Assembly (NCBI GenBank): GCA_021732845.1
Contig: JAKFUF010000025.1
Location: forward strand, 1 to 44,862
Direction: 5' to 3'
Origin: Planctomycetaceae bacterium
GTDB taxonomy: Bacteria > Planctomycetota > Planctomycetia > Planctomycetales > Planctomycetaceae
DNA: 44,862 nt
Shown here: piece by piece, positions 33,326 through 41,972 of the stretch
Position numbering within the stretch: the first letter of the stretch is position 1
How the letters are laid out: every line of letters begins with the position of its first letter
Made by a program: the position numbers and the translations under genes
The notes under the pieces: generated by a model
Database searches by the model: none
Seen by the model: only the letters and a program-made list of their open reading frames with translations
Told to the model about the DNA's origin: nothing

Positions 33326-34747
33326 ATGCTGCTGATTCCCGGACAATCGTCACGGACATGTGAGGGCTGGTCCCGTCGCGAATGGCTTCGCGTGGGATCG
33401 CTGGGCGGACTAAGCCTCGGCCTGCCGCAACTCCTCTCCACCCGTGGCTCAGCCGAAACCGCCCTCCCCGTGGATCGCGGGGCTGGCTTCGGGCGCGCCA
33501 AGGCCTGCATTGTCCTGTTCTTATTCGGCGCTCCGGCCCATCAGGATACGTGGGATCTCAAGCCAACCGCACCTGCCGAGGTCCGCGGCGAGTTCGCGCC
33601 CATTGCCACGAATGTCTCCGACATCACCATCAGCGAACACCTGCCGTTGTTGTCCAGCCGCGTGGACAAGCTGGCCCAGATCCGCTCGGTGACCCACCCC
33701 GACAACACGCACACGGTCGCCATGCACTACATGCTGACCGGCGTGCGCCACGCGCGTCCGGCCACCAATCCGCGCAACGCCGAAGATGACTTTCCCTGTT
33801 TTGGCGCGGTGATGAATCTGGTGGATTCACTCCGGGAACCGGCCGCCCGGTGCGCATTGCCCGCCGGAATCAGCCTGAACGCCCCGGCCAATCAGGTTTC
33901 GGCCAATAACCATATCTTCCCTGGATTCTTCTCGGGCCTGCTGGGAGGCCGGTTCGACCCGCTGTTCATTGCGGGCCAGCCCGACAAGCCAGGATTCGCG
34001 CCCATTGTCGCCACAGACACGGCGGGGCGACTGCATGGCCGCCAGCAACTGCGGGTGGCCCTGGAGGCCGGATCACGGTCTGAGCCTTCGCGTCCGGCTG
34101 GCATCCCGACATCGCACCCGCTCGCGATCAATGTCGAGTCGAGCTACGACCGGGCGTTTCAACTGCTCAGCTCGTCCGCCACGGGAAGCGCGTTCGACAT
34201 TTCCCGCGAGCCTGAGGCCCTGCGGCAGAAGTACGGCATGACCCCCTTCGGCCAAGGGTGCCTGCTGTCGCGGCGACTTGTCGATGCTGGCGTGCCGCTG
34301 GTGACAGTCAACTGGCAGCGCGACGACGCCTACTGGGACACGCACGCCGACAATTTCAAGCTGCACAAGAACACGTTGCTTCCCAATTTCGACCGCGGGT
34401 TCTCGGCACTGCTGGATGACCTGTCGGACCGCGGCATGCTCGACGACACCCTGGTGGTCGTGCTGGGTGAGTTTGGCAGAACACCCAAGATCAACAAGAA
34501 TGCTGGACGCGACCACTGGGCGGCGTGCAACACGGTGGTTCTCGCTGGCGGCGGTGTGCCCGGCGGCCAAGTGTACGGAGCTTCGGATCAAATTGCCGCT
34601 TATCCGGCCCGGAACGCCGTGCTGCCCGAAGACCTCGCCTCGACGATCTATCATCTGCTTGGCGTTGACCCGGAGTTGCCGCTCAGCACTGTGGACGGCC
34701 GCCGTCTCCAACTGTCGCATGGAAGCGTGTTGCACGGAATACTTTGA
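33326..34747 (+). CDS. DUF1501 domain protein with Tat signal
   Basis: ATG 33326 is chosen (the frame is open to 33251) because it starts just before the twin-arginine signal and has GGGGTGG upstream. 473 residues. The N-terminus carries SRREWLRVGSLGGLSLGLPQL (Arg-Arg near residues 16-17). DUF1501 signatures follow: ACIVLFLFGAPAHQDTWDLKPTAP, SRVDKLAQIRSVTHPDNTHTVAMHYMLTG, DRGFSALLDDLSDRGMLDDTLVVVLGEFGRTPKIN and GRDHWAACNTVVLAGGGVPGG. These are sulfatase-like proteins, generally found near planctomycete cytochrome/DUF1549 genes. No DUF1549 partner is adjacent here. Likely Tat-exported; the reaction is unknown. Confidence 0.92.
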   Translation: MLLIPGQSSRTCEGWSRREWLRVGSLGGLSLGLPQLLSTRGSAETALPVDRGAGFGRAKACIVLFLFGAPAHQDTWDLKPTAPAEVRGEFAPIATNVSDITISEHLPLLSSRVDKLAQIRSVTHPDNTHTVAMHYMLTGVRHARPATNPRNAEDDFPCFGAVMNLVDSLREPAARCALPAGISLNAPANQVSANNHIFPGFFSGLLGGRFDPLFIAGQPDKPGFAPIVATDTAGRLHGRQQLRVALEAGSRSEPSRPAGIPTSHPLAINVESSYDRAFQLLSSSATGSAFDISREPEALRQKYGMTPFGQGCLLSRRLVDAGVPLVTVNWQRDDAYWDTHADNFKLHKNTLLPNFDRGFSALLDDLSDRGMLDDTLVVVLGEFGRTPKINKNAGRDHWAACNTVVLAGGGVPGGQVYGASDQIAAYPARNAVLPEDLASTIYHLLGVDPELPLSTVDGRRLQLSHGSVLHGIL

Positions 34748-34879
34748 TCCGGGTGCTTCCGTGGCCACTCCTGAACTGTACGGCAGGGCTGGCCAGTTTT
34801 TGAAGATGACGAAAGCTAAATCAGCCGGACGCCGTCAGGTTCCGGTTCTGGCCAAGTAGCGGCGATCGAGCAAAATCGG

Positions 34880-35150
34880 GAACCGGACGCTAACGCGCGC
34901 TAAGGACCGGACAAAGAATAAAACACGCTTCAAGATGCTAACCGAAGGCCGGTCTTAGGCAACGAGAAGGGGGAACCACGAATTTTCACGAATAAGACGA
35001 ATGTCACGAATAACAACGAGCAGGATTCCATCACCCGCGAAGCCATGCCGGTTGATCATTCGTGATATTCGTAAGATTCGTGAAAATTCGTGGTTAATTT
35101 ATGACCGTACGATTTCCGCACCGTTTTGCCAGGCCTGTCGACTTCACCAT
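34880..35150. repeat. Family C dispersed inverted-repeat element, copy 1
   Basis: Left arm near 34974-35012 (AACCACGAATTTTCACGAAT, GACGAATGTCACGAAT) and its inverse near 35058-35096 (ATTCGTGATATTCG..., ATTCGTGGTTAA). The similarity to the copy at 39280-39485 extends about 40 bp on either side (AACGAGAAGGGGG, then GACCGTACGATT). Just upstream, 34881-34903 is identical to the inverse of 44599-44621. Apart from this element the 605-bp gap between the DUF1501 gene and the methyltransferase gene holds nothing I recognise. Confidence 0.7.
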
Positions 35151-35352
35151 CAACTTCATTCGTTGTGCCTGATGGCGTTTGCTGCTGGATAGGGAGACAA
35201 ATGTCACAGTTATTTTTGCTGCGACCCCAACGCGTTCCGGCTGATTTTTCAAAAGCCGGCCACTCCTGAACTGCACGGTGCGATCGATCAAAAGATGCCG
35301 CTCGTCGTGCTATCATCGCGGCACCTGACTTCGAAGGCCCCGGAGAATTTTG

Positions 35353-36072
35353 ATGGACGCCGCTCTCACCGACGCAACCGCTCCCGCCGACTTCGCGAGG
35401 GAACTGCCCTCCATCCCGGGCGGGTGGGCGGAGCAGGTCTACCAAGTCGCGGGGCGTCGGATGGTGCTGACGCAACCGGCGGTGCCCGATGCCTTCCTGG
35501 ACGACCCCGGCGTGCAGGAGGCCAACCGAAAGACGGGATACATGCCCTACTGGGGTTTTTTGTGGCCCACCTCGCTGGAAATGGCGACTGCCATTCTGGA
35601 ACACCCGTGGACTCCCGGCACGCCGGCGCTGGAACTCGGCGCGGGTGTGGGGCTCACCGGTGTGGCGGCGCTCCTGGCCGGATTGGATGTCACCTTCAGC
35701 GATTATGACCCGCAGTCGGTCCAGTTGTGCCTGCACAATGCCCGCCGCAACGGGTTCCCCAACACCCCGGGACTGGTTCTGGATTGGCGCGAGCCTCCGG
35801 CCAGCCAATACCCGGTGATCATCGCCTGCGAATTGATCTATGAACTGGGCAACCATGCACCGCTGTTGCAAGTCTTGGAAGCCATGCTGGCGCCCGAAGG
35901 GGTGGCGTGGTTTGCCGATCCCGGCCGGCATCAGGCGGAACCGTTCTTGAAGAGCGCTCGTGAGGCGGGCTATTCCATCGCCCATCGGACGCTGCCCCGG
36001 TTGCCCTACGCGGGCCGGCCCGAGGGGGTGACCAACCTCTACGTTCTGAAGCGTGCCGAACGACGAGATTGA
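35353..36072 (+). CDS. Class I SAM-dependent methyltransferase (Nnt1/METTL-like)
   Basis: 239 residues from ATG 35353, just after GGAG. Motif I is LELGAGVGLTGVAALLAG (about residues 94-111) and motif II is VTFSDYDPQSVQLCLHNARRNGF, with the acidic D-Y-D loop. Upstream sequence PYWGFLWPTSLEMATAIL is typical of the eukaryotic-like METTL/Methyltransf_16 group. The later motif is VIIACELIYELGNHAPLLQVLEAMLAPEGVAWFAD. No signal. The likely substrate is a protein lysine or a small molecule, but it cannot be determined. It precedes gcvPB by 90 bp in the same direction. Confidence 0.82.
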   Translation: MDAALTDATAPADFARELPSIPGGWAEQVYQVAGRRMVLTQPAVPDAFLDDPGVQEANRKTGYMPYWGFLWPTSLEMATAILEHPWTPGTPALELGAGVGLTGVAALLAGLDVTFSDYDPQSVQLCLHNARRNGFPNTPGLVLDWREPPASQYPVIIACELIYELGNHAPLLQVLEAMLAPEGVAWFADPGRHQAEPFLKSAREAGYSIAHRTLPRLPYAGRPEGVTNLYVLKRAERRD

Positions 36073-36162
36073 TCGATAAAGACAGTCGGCCAGAGTGCTG
36101 GCGTTGGCGACAGGTGTCCGTTACTTTTCACCAACGGTCCCGCCCGAAAACAGAAACACGAC

Positions 36163-37644
36163 ATGCGCAACAATCAAGCCACACAACTGCTGTTTGAACT
36201 CTCCAAGTCCGGACGCCGGGGGGCGGTCTATCCGGCCTGTGACGTGCCGTCACCGCCGGTCGAATCGTTGATTCCCGCCCGCTTTCTGGCGCAAACACCG
36301 TCCGCGCTGCCGGAAATCACCGAGCCGGATGTGATCCGGCATTTCGTCAACCTGTCGACCAAGAACATGTCGGTCGACACGCATTTTTACCCGCTCGGCA
36401 GTTGTACGATGAAGTACAACCCCAAGCGGCATGAACGCCTGGCGAGCCTGCATGGCATTGTCGATGTCCATCCCTACCAGCCAGCGGAAGACATCCAGGG
36501 GATGCTGGAGCTGCTGTACACAATGCAGCAGATGCTCGGCGAGATTTCTGGGCTGCCGGGGGTTTCGCTTCAGCCCGCTGCCGGAGCCCAGGGAGAACTC
36601 GCGGCGCTCCTGGTCGCCTCCGCTTATTTTCGCGACAAGGGCGAAAACCGCACGCGGGTCTTGTTCCCCAACAGTGCCCACGGCACCAACCCCGCCAGCG
36701 CGGCGATCGCCGGCTTCGACTGTGTGCAGTTGAAAAGCACGTCAGCCGGCTTTGTCGACCTGGACGAGCTGCGGGCGCATCTGGATGACAAAACGGCGGT
36801 GTTCATGGTCACCAACCCGAACACGCTGGGACTGTTCGAGAAGGAGATGGCGACCATCGCCAAGCTGGTGCATGACGTGGGGGCTCTCGTCTACATCGAT
36901 GGTGCCAACATGAACGCCATCGCCGGGATCACGCGCCCGGGCGACTTTGGCGGCGACATGCAGCATTACAATGTCCACAAGACGTTCACCGGGCCGCATG
37001 GAGCCGGCGGACCTGGTTCAGGACCGATCGCCGTCCGTGACTTCCTCGCGCCTTACCTGCCGGGACCGATTGTGACGCAGCAGCCACGGCATGGCTCGCT
37101 GGATAAGGCGTGGACCTATCATTTGACCATGCCCGAACGGTCGGTCGGCCGCGTCCGGTCGTTCTTCGGCAATCTCGGGATCATCGTCCGCGGGTACTGC
37201 TACCTGCGCACGCTGGGGGCCGAAGGGGTGAAGGCGATGTCCGAGCACGCGGTGCTCAACGCCAACTACCTGCTGGCGAAGCTGAAGGATGTGCTGCCTG
37301 TGCCCCAGGGCGACCGGTGCATGCACGAATTCGTGGCTTCCGCCAAGATCCACAAGGAGCGCGGTATTTCGGCGATGGACATCGCCAAGCGTCTTCTAGA
37401 CTACGGCTTCCACGCCCCCACGGTCTATTTCCCGCTGGTCGTGCCCGAAGCGATGATGATTGAGCCGACCGAGACAGAATCGAAGGAAACACTCGACGCC
37501 TTCGCCGATGCCCTCCGCGCGATCCTCAAGGAAGACGCCGAGTTCCTGCATCTGGCCCCGCATACCACCCCCGTCTCCCGCCCCGACGATGTGGCTGCCG
37601 CGCGGAACCCGGTGTTGAAGTGGAGGCCACATCCTGCGGAGTGA
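36163..37644 (+). CDS. gcvPB: Glycine dehydrogenase (decarboxylating) subunit 2
   Basis: The C-terminal half of the P protein of the glycine cleavage system, carrying the PLP lysine. The 493-residue length fits the split (alpha/beta) form. The PLP lysine is Lys273 in NVHKTFTGPHGAGGPG. Other signatures: MSVDTHFYPLGSCTMKYNPK, LQPAAGAQGELAALLVASAYF, PNSAHGTNPASAAIAGFD and VYIDGANMNAIAG. The partner subunit 1 (gcvPA), gcvT and gcvH are not within the window, so the system must be encoded elsewhere. Start ATG 36163; weak ribosome binding site. Followed by thiC after 157 bp. Confidence 0.95.
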   Translation: MRNNQATQLLFELSKSGRRGAVYPACDVPSPPVESLIPARFLAQTPSALPEITEPDVIRHFVNLSTKNMSVDTHFYPLGSCTMKYNPKRHERLASLHGIVDVHPYQPAEDIQGMLELLYTMQQMLGEISGLPGVSLQPAAGAQGELAALLVASAYFRDKGENRTRVLFPNSAHGTNPASAAIAGFDCVQLKSTSAGFVDLDELRAHLDDKTAVFMVTNPNTLGLFEKEMATIAKLVHDVGALVYIDGANMNAIAGITRPGDFGGDMQHYNVHKTFTGPHGAGGPGSGPIAVRDFLAPYLPGPIVTQQPRHGSLDKAWTYHLTMPERSVGRVRSFFGNLGIIVRGYCYLRTLGAEGVKAMSEHAVLNANYLLAKLKDVLPVPQGDRCMHEFVASAKIHKERGISAMDIAKRLLDYGFHAPTVYFPLVVPEAMMIEPTETESKETLDAFADALRAILKEDAEFLHLAPHTTPVSRPDDVAAARNPVLKWRPHPAE

Positions 37645-37801
37645 GCCAGAAGCATTTTCCGTTGCGTGCAAGCCACTGCGAGCCGCGCCGCATCGTTGAC
37701 AATCCCCATGGGCAAACTACGATAGCGCTACGGGGAAAAACACGCAGCAACTCACTGAATCCTTTCATTTTCGCAGCCCCGGCACGGAGAGCGCCCTCAC
37801 A

Positions 37802-39139
37802 ATGACCCAGATCGAAAGCGCCCGTCGGGGTGATGTGACCCCTGAAATGGAATTCGTGGCTCGTCGCGAAGACCTCCCCGCAGAGCTGATCCGGGATGAA
37901 GTCGCCGCGGGCCGAATGGTGATTCCCGCCAACAAGGTGCATCTGCAGAAGCACCTGGAGCCAATGGCGATCGGCATCGCCTCGAAGTGCAAGATCAACG
38001 CCAACATTGGCAACAGCGCCGTCACGAGCGACATCGATTCGGAACTCGAAAAACTGCACACCGCCGTGCATTTTGGGGCCGACACGGTCATGGACCTGTC
38101 GACGGGCGGCAACATCGACGTCATCCGTCAGGCGATCATCGACAAGTCGCCCGTGCCGATTGGCACCGTGCCGATTTACCAGGTGATCCAGAACCTCAAG
38201 GACTTTCTCGACCTGACGCCGCAGCACATGCTCGACATGGTCGAGCATCAGGCGAAGCAGGGGGTCGACTACATGACCCTTCACGCCGGCGTGCTCCGCG
38301 AACACCTCGGCAAGACAATGGGCCGGATCACGGGCATCGTGAGCCGCGGCGGCGCGCTGATGGCGCAGTGGATGATGGCCCATCAGAAGCAGAACCCGCT
38401 GTACACGCACTTCGAAGACCTGTGCGACATCATGTACCAATACGACGTGACGTGGAGCCTGGGCGACGGACTGCGTCCCGGCTGCCTGCATGACGCATCC
38501 GACGAAGCGCAGTTCGCCGAACTGGAGACGCTGGGCGAATTGACCAAGCGTGCCTGGGCCAAGAACAACCAGGTGATGATTGAAGGTCCGGGGCATGTGC
38601 CGATGGACCAGATCCCGATGAACATCGAGAAGCAGATCCGCGTCTGCCACGGTGCCCCGTTCTACGTCTTGGGACCGTTGGTGATCGACATCTCCCCGGG
38701 CTACGACCACATCTCCAGCGCCATCGGCGCGGCGATCGCCGGGCAGCATGGGGCGGCGATGCTGTGCTATGTGACACCGAAAGAACACCTCGGTCTGCCC
38801 GATGCCGACGATGTCCGCGCCGGTGTGATCGCCTACAAGATTGCCGCCCACGCCGCCGACGTGGCCAGGCACCGCAAGGGGGCACGTGACCGCGACGACG
38901 CCCTTTCCAAGGCGCGCTACGAGTTCGACTGGAAGGAACAGTTCCGGCTGTCGCTCGACCCGGAAATGGCCGAGAGCATGCACGATGAAACGCTGCCGCA
39001 GGAGACGTTCAAGAGCGCCAAGTTCTGCTCGATGTGCGGGCCGAAGTTCTGCTCGATGCGCGTCAATGAGGACATGCGCAAGGAGTTCGCGGCGAAGCAG
39101 GCAACATCCACCGAACCGGCGGTGCTGCAACTGCAGTAG
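37802..39139 (+). CDS. thiC: Phosphomethylpyrimidine synthase
   Basis: A radical-SAM-type enzyme making the thiamine pyrimidine (HMP-P) from aminoimidazole ribotide. 445 residues, the short form lacking the N-terminal extension of the ~600-residue enzymes. The C-terminal Fe-S motif CSMCGPKFC is intact (Cys409, Cys412, Cys417). Other family segments: [70 protein letters not shown] and [17 protein letters not shown]. No TPP riboswitch is seen in the 157-bp leader. A strong terminator follows. Confidence 0.97.
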   Translation: MTQIESARRGDVTPEMEFVARREDLPAELIRDEVAAGRMVIPANKVHLQKHLEPMAIGIASKCKINANIGNSAVTSDIDSELEKLHTAVHFGADTVMDLSTGGNIDVIRQAIIDKSPVPIGTVPIYQVIQNLKDFLDLTPQHMLDMVEHQAKQGVDYMTLHAGVLREHLGKTMGRITGIVSRGGALMAQWMMAHQKQNPLYTHFEDLCDIMYQYDVTWSLGDGLRPGCLHDASDEAQFAELETLGELTKRAWAKNNQVMIEGPGHVPMDQIPMNIEKQIRVCHGAPFYVLGPLVIDISPGYDHISSAIGAAIAGQHGAAMLCYVTPKEHLGLPDADDVRAGVIAYKIAAHAADVARHRKGARDRDDALSKARYEFDWKEQFRLSLDPEMAESMHDETLPQETFKSAKFCSMCGPKFCSMRVNEDMRKEFAAKQATSTEPAVLQLQ

Positions 39140-39174
39140 TGCGGCAATCACTGATTTCTTGGGCTGAAAAGCAA

Positions 39175-39217
39175 CAGAGGATGAGACAGGTTTCTGACCG
39201 TCTCATCCCCTGTTTTT
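39175..39217 (+). terminator. Rho-independent terminator after thiC
   Basis: CAGAGGATGAGAC (39175-39187) pairs with GTCTCATCCCCTG (39200-39212) with one mismatch and is followed by TTTTT at 39213-39217. It begins 35 bp after the thiC stop. Confidence 0.9.
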
Positions 39218-39279
39218 GCGCGCAACCAATGAATCCCGCCAACGGAACGGCGAAGGGTTAATGCGCAGATCGCGATGCT

Positions 39280-39485
39280 TCTCGAGAGCCGACTGTAGAC
39301 AATGAGAAGGGGAACCACGAATTCTCACGAATCAGACGAATGTCACGAATGAAAACCAGACGGATTCCATCAACCGCGATGCACTGCCGGTTGATGGTTC
39401 GTGAAATTCGTTAGATTCGTGGTAAAACTTCGGTCCGTACGATTCACACACGGCTTTCCCAAGCCAGCCGACTTGACCAAGAACC
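39280..39485. repeat. Family C dispersed inverted-repeat element, copy 2
   Basis: Same layout as 34880-35150: GAGAAGGGG, AACCACGAATTCTCACGAAT, GACGAATGTCACGAAT, about 45 bp of centre, then the inverse (GTTCGTGAAATTCG, GATTCGTGGTAAAA) and GTCCGTACGATT. It occupies most of the 404-bp gap between thiC and the next gene; nothing else is recognised there. Confidence 0.7.
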
Positions 39486-39543
39486 TGTCCATTTCCCAAG
39501 CACCTGCGTCTTTGCTGAGTGGGGGCGATTGGGCATTAAAATC

Positions 39544-40149
39544 TCAACCCTGGTTCTGCCCGCCGAACTTCCGCCGATACTGCTCATGCGCCCGCGTGAG
39601 TGAATCCAAAAATTGCGGCACATGCGGGGCCGACAGGAACACGCGGCAGGCGACGGCCGAACGCGGGAAGAAGCTGGTGATGAAATCGAAGCAGAACTCA
39701 GCCGGGTTGTGAACGACCATCACGGTGTTGGCGTACACGCCGCTGAGCATCTCGTCGGGCAGCTTGAGCTTGTCGTACAGGTCCGAAATGGGTGGGGCCG
39801 TACCGCCCGGCGGTGGTGCCGGCAGTTTGGGCAGAGGCCCAAAATTCTGGGTGAACTTGTTGAGATTTTCCGTCAGCGCATTGATGAACAGCGGAACGAC
39901 AGTGGGAGGCAGGACGACCCGCGCCGCGACGCGGTTGGGCGGCACCAGGCTCATCAAGAAGTCGATCACGAAATCATGCGGACCATTCATCACGATCACG
40001 CCCGTGCTGAAAACCCCTTTCCCCACCAATTCGGGAACACGGGCGCTCACCTGGGAATGCTGCAGTTCCTGGTGAAAAATTCCCGGCGGCCCGCCCGCAT
40101 CCGGGGTGTTTTCGTTCTCCAGGGGGAGGTTCTCTGGGTGGTCGGGCAT
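39544..40149 (-). CDS. Protein with two DUF3467-like domains
   Basis: 201 residues from ATG 40149; an alternative ATG at 40227 would start inside a repeat fragment. Two related modules are visible: GVFSTGVIVMNGPHDFVIDF ... RVVLPPTVVPLFINAL (about residues 44-95) and GVYANTVMVVHNPAEFCFDF ... RVFLSAPHVPQFLDSL (about 137-185). The tandem arrangement of the same fold with a Pro-rich linker (LPKLPAPPPGG) suggests an internal duplication. DUF3467 is a small beta-alpha domain of unknown function, common in planctomycetes. No membrane segment is visible. Apparently monocistronic. Confidence 0.75.
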   Translation of the reverse strand: MPDHPENLPLENENTPDAGGPPGIFHQELQHSQVSARVPELVGKGVFSTGVIVMNGPHDFVIDFLMSLVPPNRVAARVVLPPTVVPLFINALTENLNKFTQNFGPLPKLPAPPPGGTAPPISDLYDKLKLPDEMLSGVYANTVMVVHNPAEFCFDFITSFFPRSAVACRVFLSAPHVPQFLDSLTRAHEQYRRKFGGQNQG

Positions 40150-40221
40150 TGCAGGCAATCGGTAAGTTGATGGGAGGGCGGCGTGTTTGAAGCGGGACTT
40201 AAAGGTCTGTCCTGGCGTCAG

Positions 40222-40262
40222 TGACATCTCAAATTTCAGATTTCAAAACTCGCGGTAAAATG
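40222..40262 (+). repeat. Fragment of a family B arm
   Basis: Sequence at about 40222-40262 (ATCTCAAATTTCAGATTTC) matches one arm of the family B elements, but the opposite arm and core are missing. It lies in the 190-bp space between two minus-strand genes. Confidence 0.4.
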
Positions 40263-40338
40263 TCTTTTCCGTCCGTCGACTTGCAGGGTGAAGGTTGCCT
40301 CTGGTTCCGACCAATCATCCTTGTGTCAGGCGACACAT

Positions 40339-41766
40339 TCACTGCATCGGCTTGGCGGGCGACTCGGGTGGCGATTCGTCATTGGGGGCGGGTGCCGGCT
40401 GGCTGGCCTTGGGTTTCTCTTTCGGAGTGTCCGCCTTGACCGTGCCACCCGACGGTTTGTCCGTGGCTTTTGGAGCGGGCAGCGGATTGCCCTTGCCTTT
40501 CACCTTGAGTTTGACGCTCATCTTTCCCTTGTTGTCGACCAGGCCAACCCAGTTGTCCTTGCACCGCAGGTACAAGTCGCCATCTGACGGAGCAACGAAG
40601 GAGCCGAATGCTCCGAGGTCGAATGGTTTGCCGAGTTCGTAGTCTTTCAGGATCACGCCTTCAAGACGGCCCCCGCCATCCGATTGGCCGTCGGCCCCAA
40701 CGGGATCGCTGTCCTTGGCCAAGGTCCAGGTACCCGCCGCGCTATATTCGTACTCTTCATCGCCCACGACAGACAGCCGCGAGGGCTGCCAGCCGTGGCC
40801 CGCGTCGATGGTCGAGGTCGTCAGTCCGCCGGAGCGGCTGCGTTTGAATTTGGCCTTCCAATCCCAACTGCACAGGTCGACCCGGTATCCGTTTTCGATG
40901 TGCTCCAGGAATTGGGCGTATTCAAAGGAGATTTCCTTGGACATGTCGCCATACACCACTTCAAAGCTGACTGGAGCATTTCCCAAGAGCCCCAATCCCA
41001 GCGGGCGGAACCGTGCCGCGTAGTTCGGGTTGTTGCACAGCAGGTGGCACAGCGCCCAGCGCCAGGCGTAATTCTGCCACGAGTCGCCGGTGCGGTCGGT
41101 GTTGTCGACAATCGCCAAGAGTTCCTTGGGTTCAGACTGCTGCAGGTATTGGATCACCACGTCATGGGCGTTGACGCTGATCTCCCCTTCACGCCAGTAT
41201 TGACCCATCTCGGCCATGCCCTCGGCATACCAGACCGGCCCCGTGCGTCCGAAGGCATGAATACAATAGGCATGCACGGCTTCGTGCAGGGGTGTGCCCC
41301 GGTCAGCCACGGCATACACGGTGGCCTTGGAGGTGAACGAGTTCCCCTGTGACCGGGTGACCCCCAGCGTCACCCCCGCCTGCTCCTCAATGCTTTGCAA
41401 CCCGCGCTCGTCAATGACACCGGCGGGCCACACTTTGAGATCCTTGACGACATAGCACTCGATGACCCCCACCGATGGCCGGCCCCAGTATTTGGAGATC
41501 AGCGTCAGCATCGTTTCCATGCGCTTCAACAGATCATTCGCCTCTTTTGGCGGAAGGTCCGTGTGCATCAGGAAATTCTTGGACGCATAGTCGGCGGGTC
41601 CGCTCTGCGGCGCGGCCGATTCCAAGTCCGTCTTGGTTCGCTTCGACTTGGATTCCGTCTTGCCCTTCGGCTGGGCGTGGGCTGGTGCCGCCGGAAGGAA
41701 CCACAACACAGCCGGCAGCGCAATCAGCAGGACACCGGTGAAGAGGCGGCGCGTGAGGAGGGACAT
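40339..41766 (-). CDS. Exported gluzincin-like metallopeptidase with C-terminal LecA-like domain
   Basis: 475 residues with a signal peptide (cleavage near residue 31, AHA). The zinc site is HEAVH at residues 161-165, with Glu182 in YAEGMAEMG as the likely third ligand, giving the HExxH-x16-E gluzincin spacing. A second part, about residues 345-430, reads GTWTLAKDSDPVGADGQSDGGG ... GSFVAPSDGDLYLRCKDNWVGLVDNKGKMSVKLKV, resembling LecA-type carbohydrate-binding domains. The last ~45 residues are Pro/Lys-rich and disordered. Divergent from the FG-GAP gene, with 206 bp between them. A secreted protease acting on a surface substrate is inferred. Confidence 0.7.
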   Translation of the reverse strand: MSLLTRRLFTGVLLIALPAVLWFLPAAPAHAQPKGKTESKSKRTKTDLESAAPQSGPADYASKNFLMHTDLPPKEANDLLKRMETMLTLISKYWGRPSVGVIECYVVKDLKVWPAGVIDERGLQSIEEQAGVTLGVTRSQGNSFTSKATVYAVADRGTPLHEAVHAYCIHAFGRTGPVWYAEGMAEMGQYWREGEISVNAHDVVIQYLQQSEPKELLAIVDNTDRTGDSWQNYAWRWALCHLLCNNPNYAARFRPLGLGLLGNAPVSFEVVYGDMSKEISFEYAQFLEHIENGYRVDLCSWDWKAKFKRSRSGGLTTSTIDAGHGWQPSRLSVVGDEEYEYSAAGTWTLAKDSDPVGADGQSDGGGRLEGVILKDYELGKPFDLGAFGSFVAPSDGDLYLRCKDNWVGLVDNKGKMSVKLKVKGKGNPLPAPKATDKPSGGTVKADTPKEKPKASQPAPAPNDESPPESPAKPMQ

Positions 41767-41972
41767 GCTGCTTTCCGGTGCTGCAGTCGATTGGAAGGGG
41801 GCGATGGGAGAATTTTAACATACCCTGTGCGCGGTTCACAGGTGTCGAGACTCGCCTCTCGCCAGAGGCCAGAGGCTTGCGGGCGACGCGGAAGAACACG
41901 GCATCTGATATCATGGCCCGACCGGTTGTTCCGCGAGTCAGTGCGTCCAGTCAGAATTGCAGGAGCGTGACG

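Noticed and set aside
37645-37801. TPP riboswitch expected upstream of thiC
   Set aside because: The conserved CTGAGA and ACCTGATC segments are not present in the 157-bp leader.
37526-39151. A 541-codon open frame antisense to thiC
   Set aside because: Explained by codon bias of thiC; contains no known motif.
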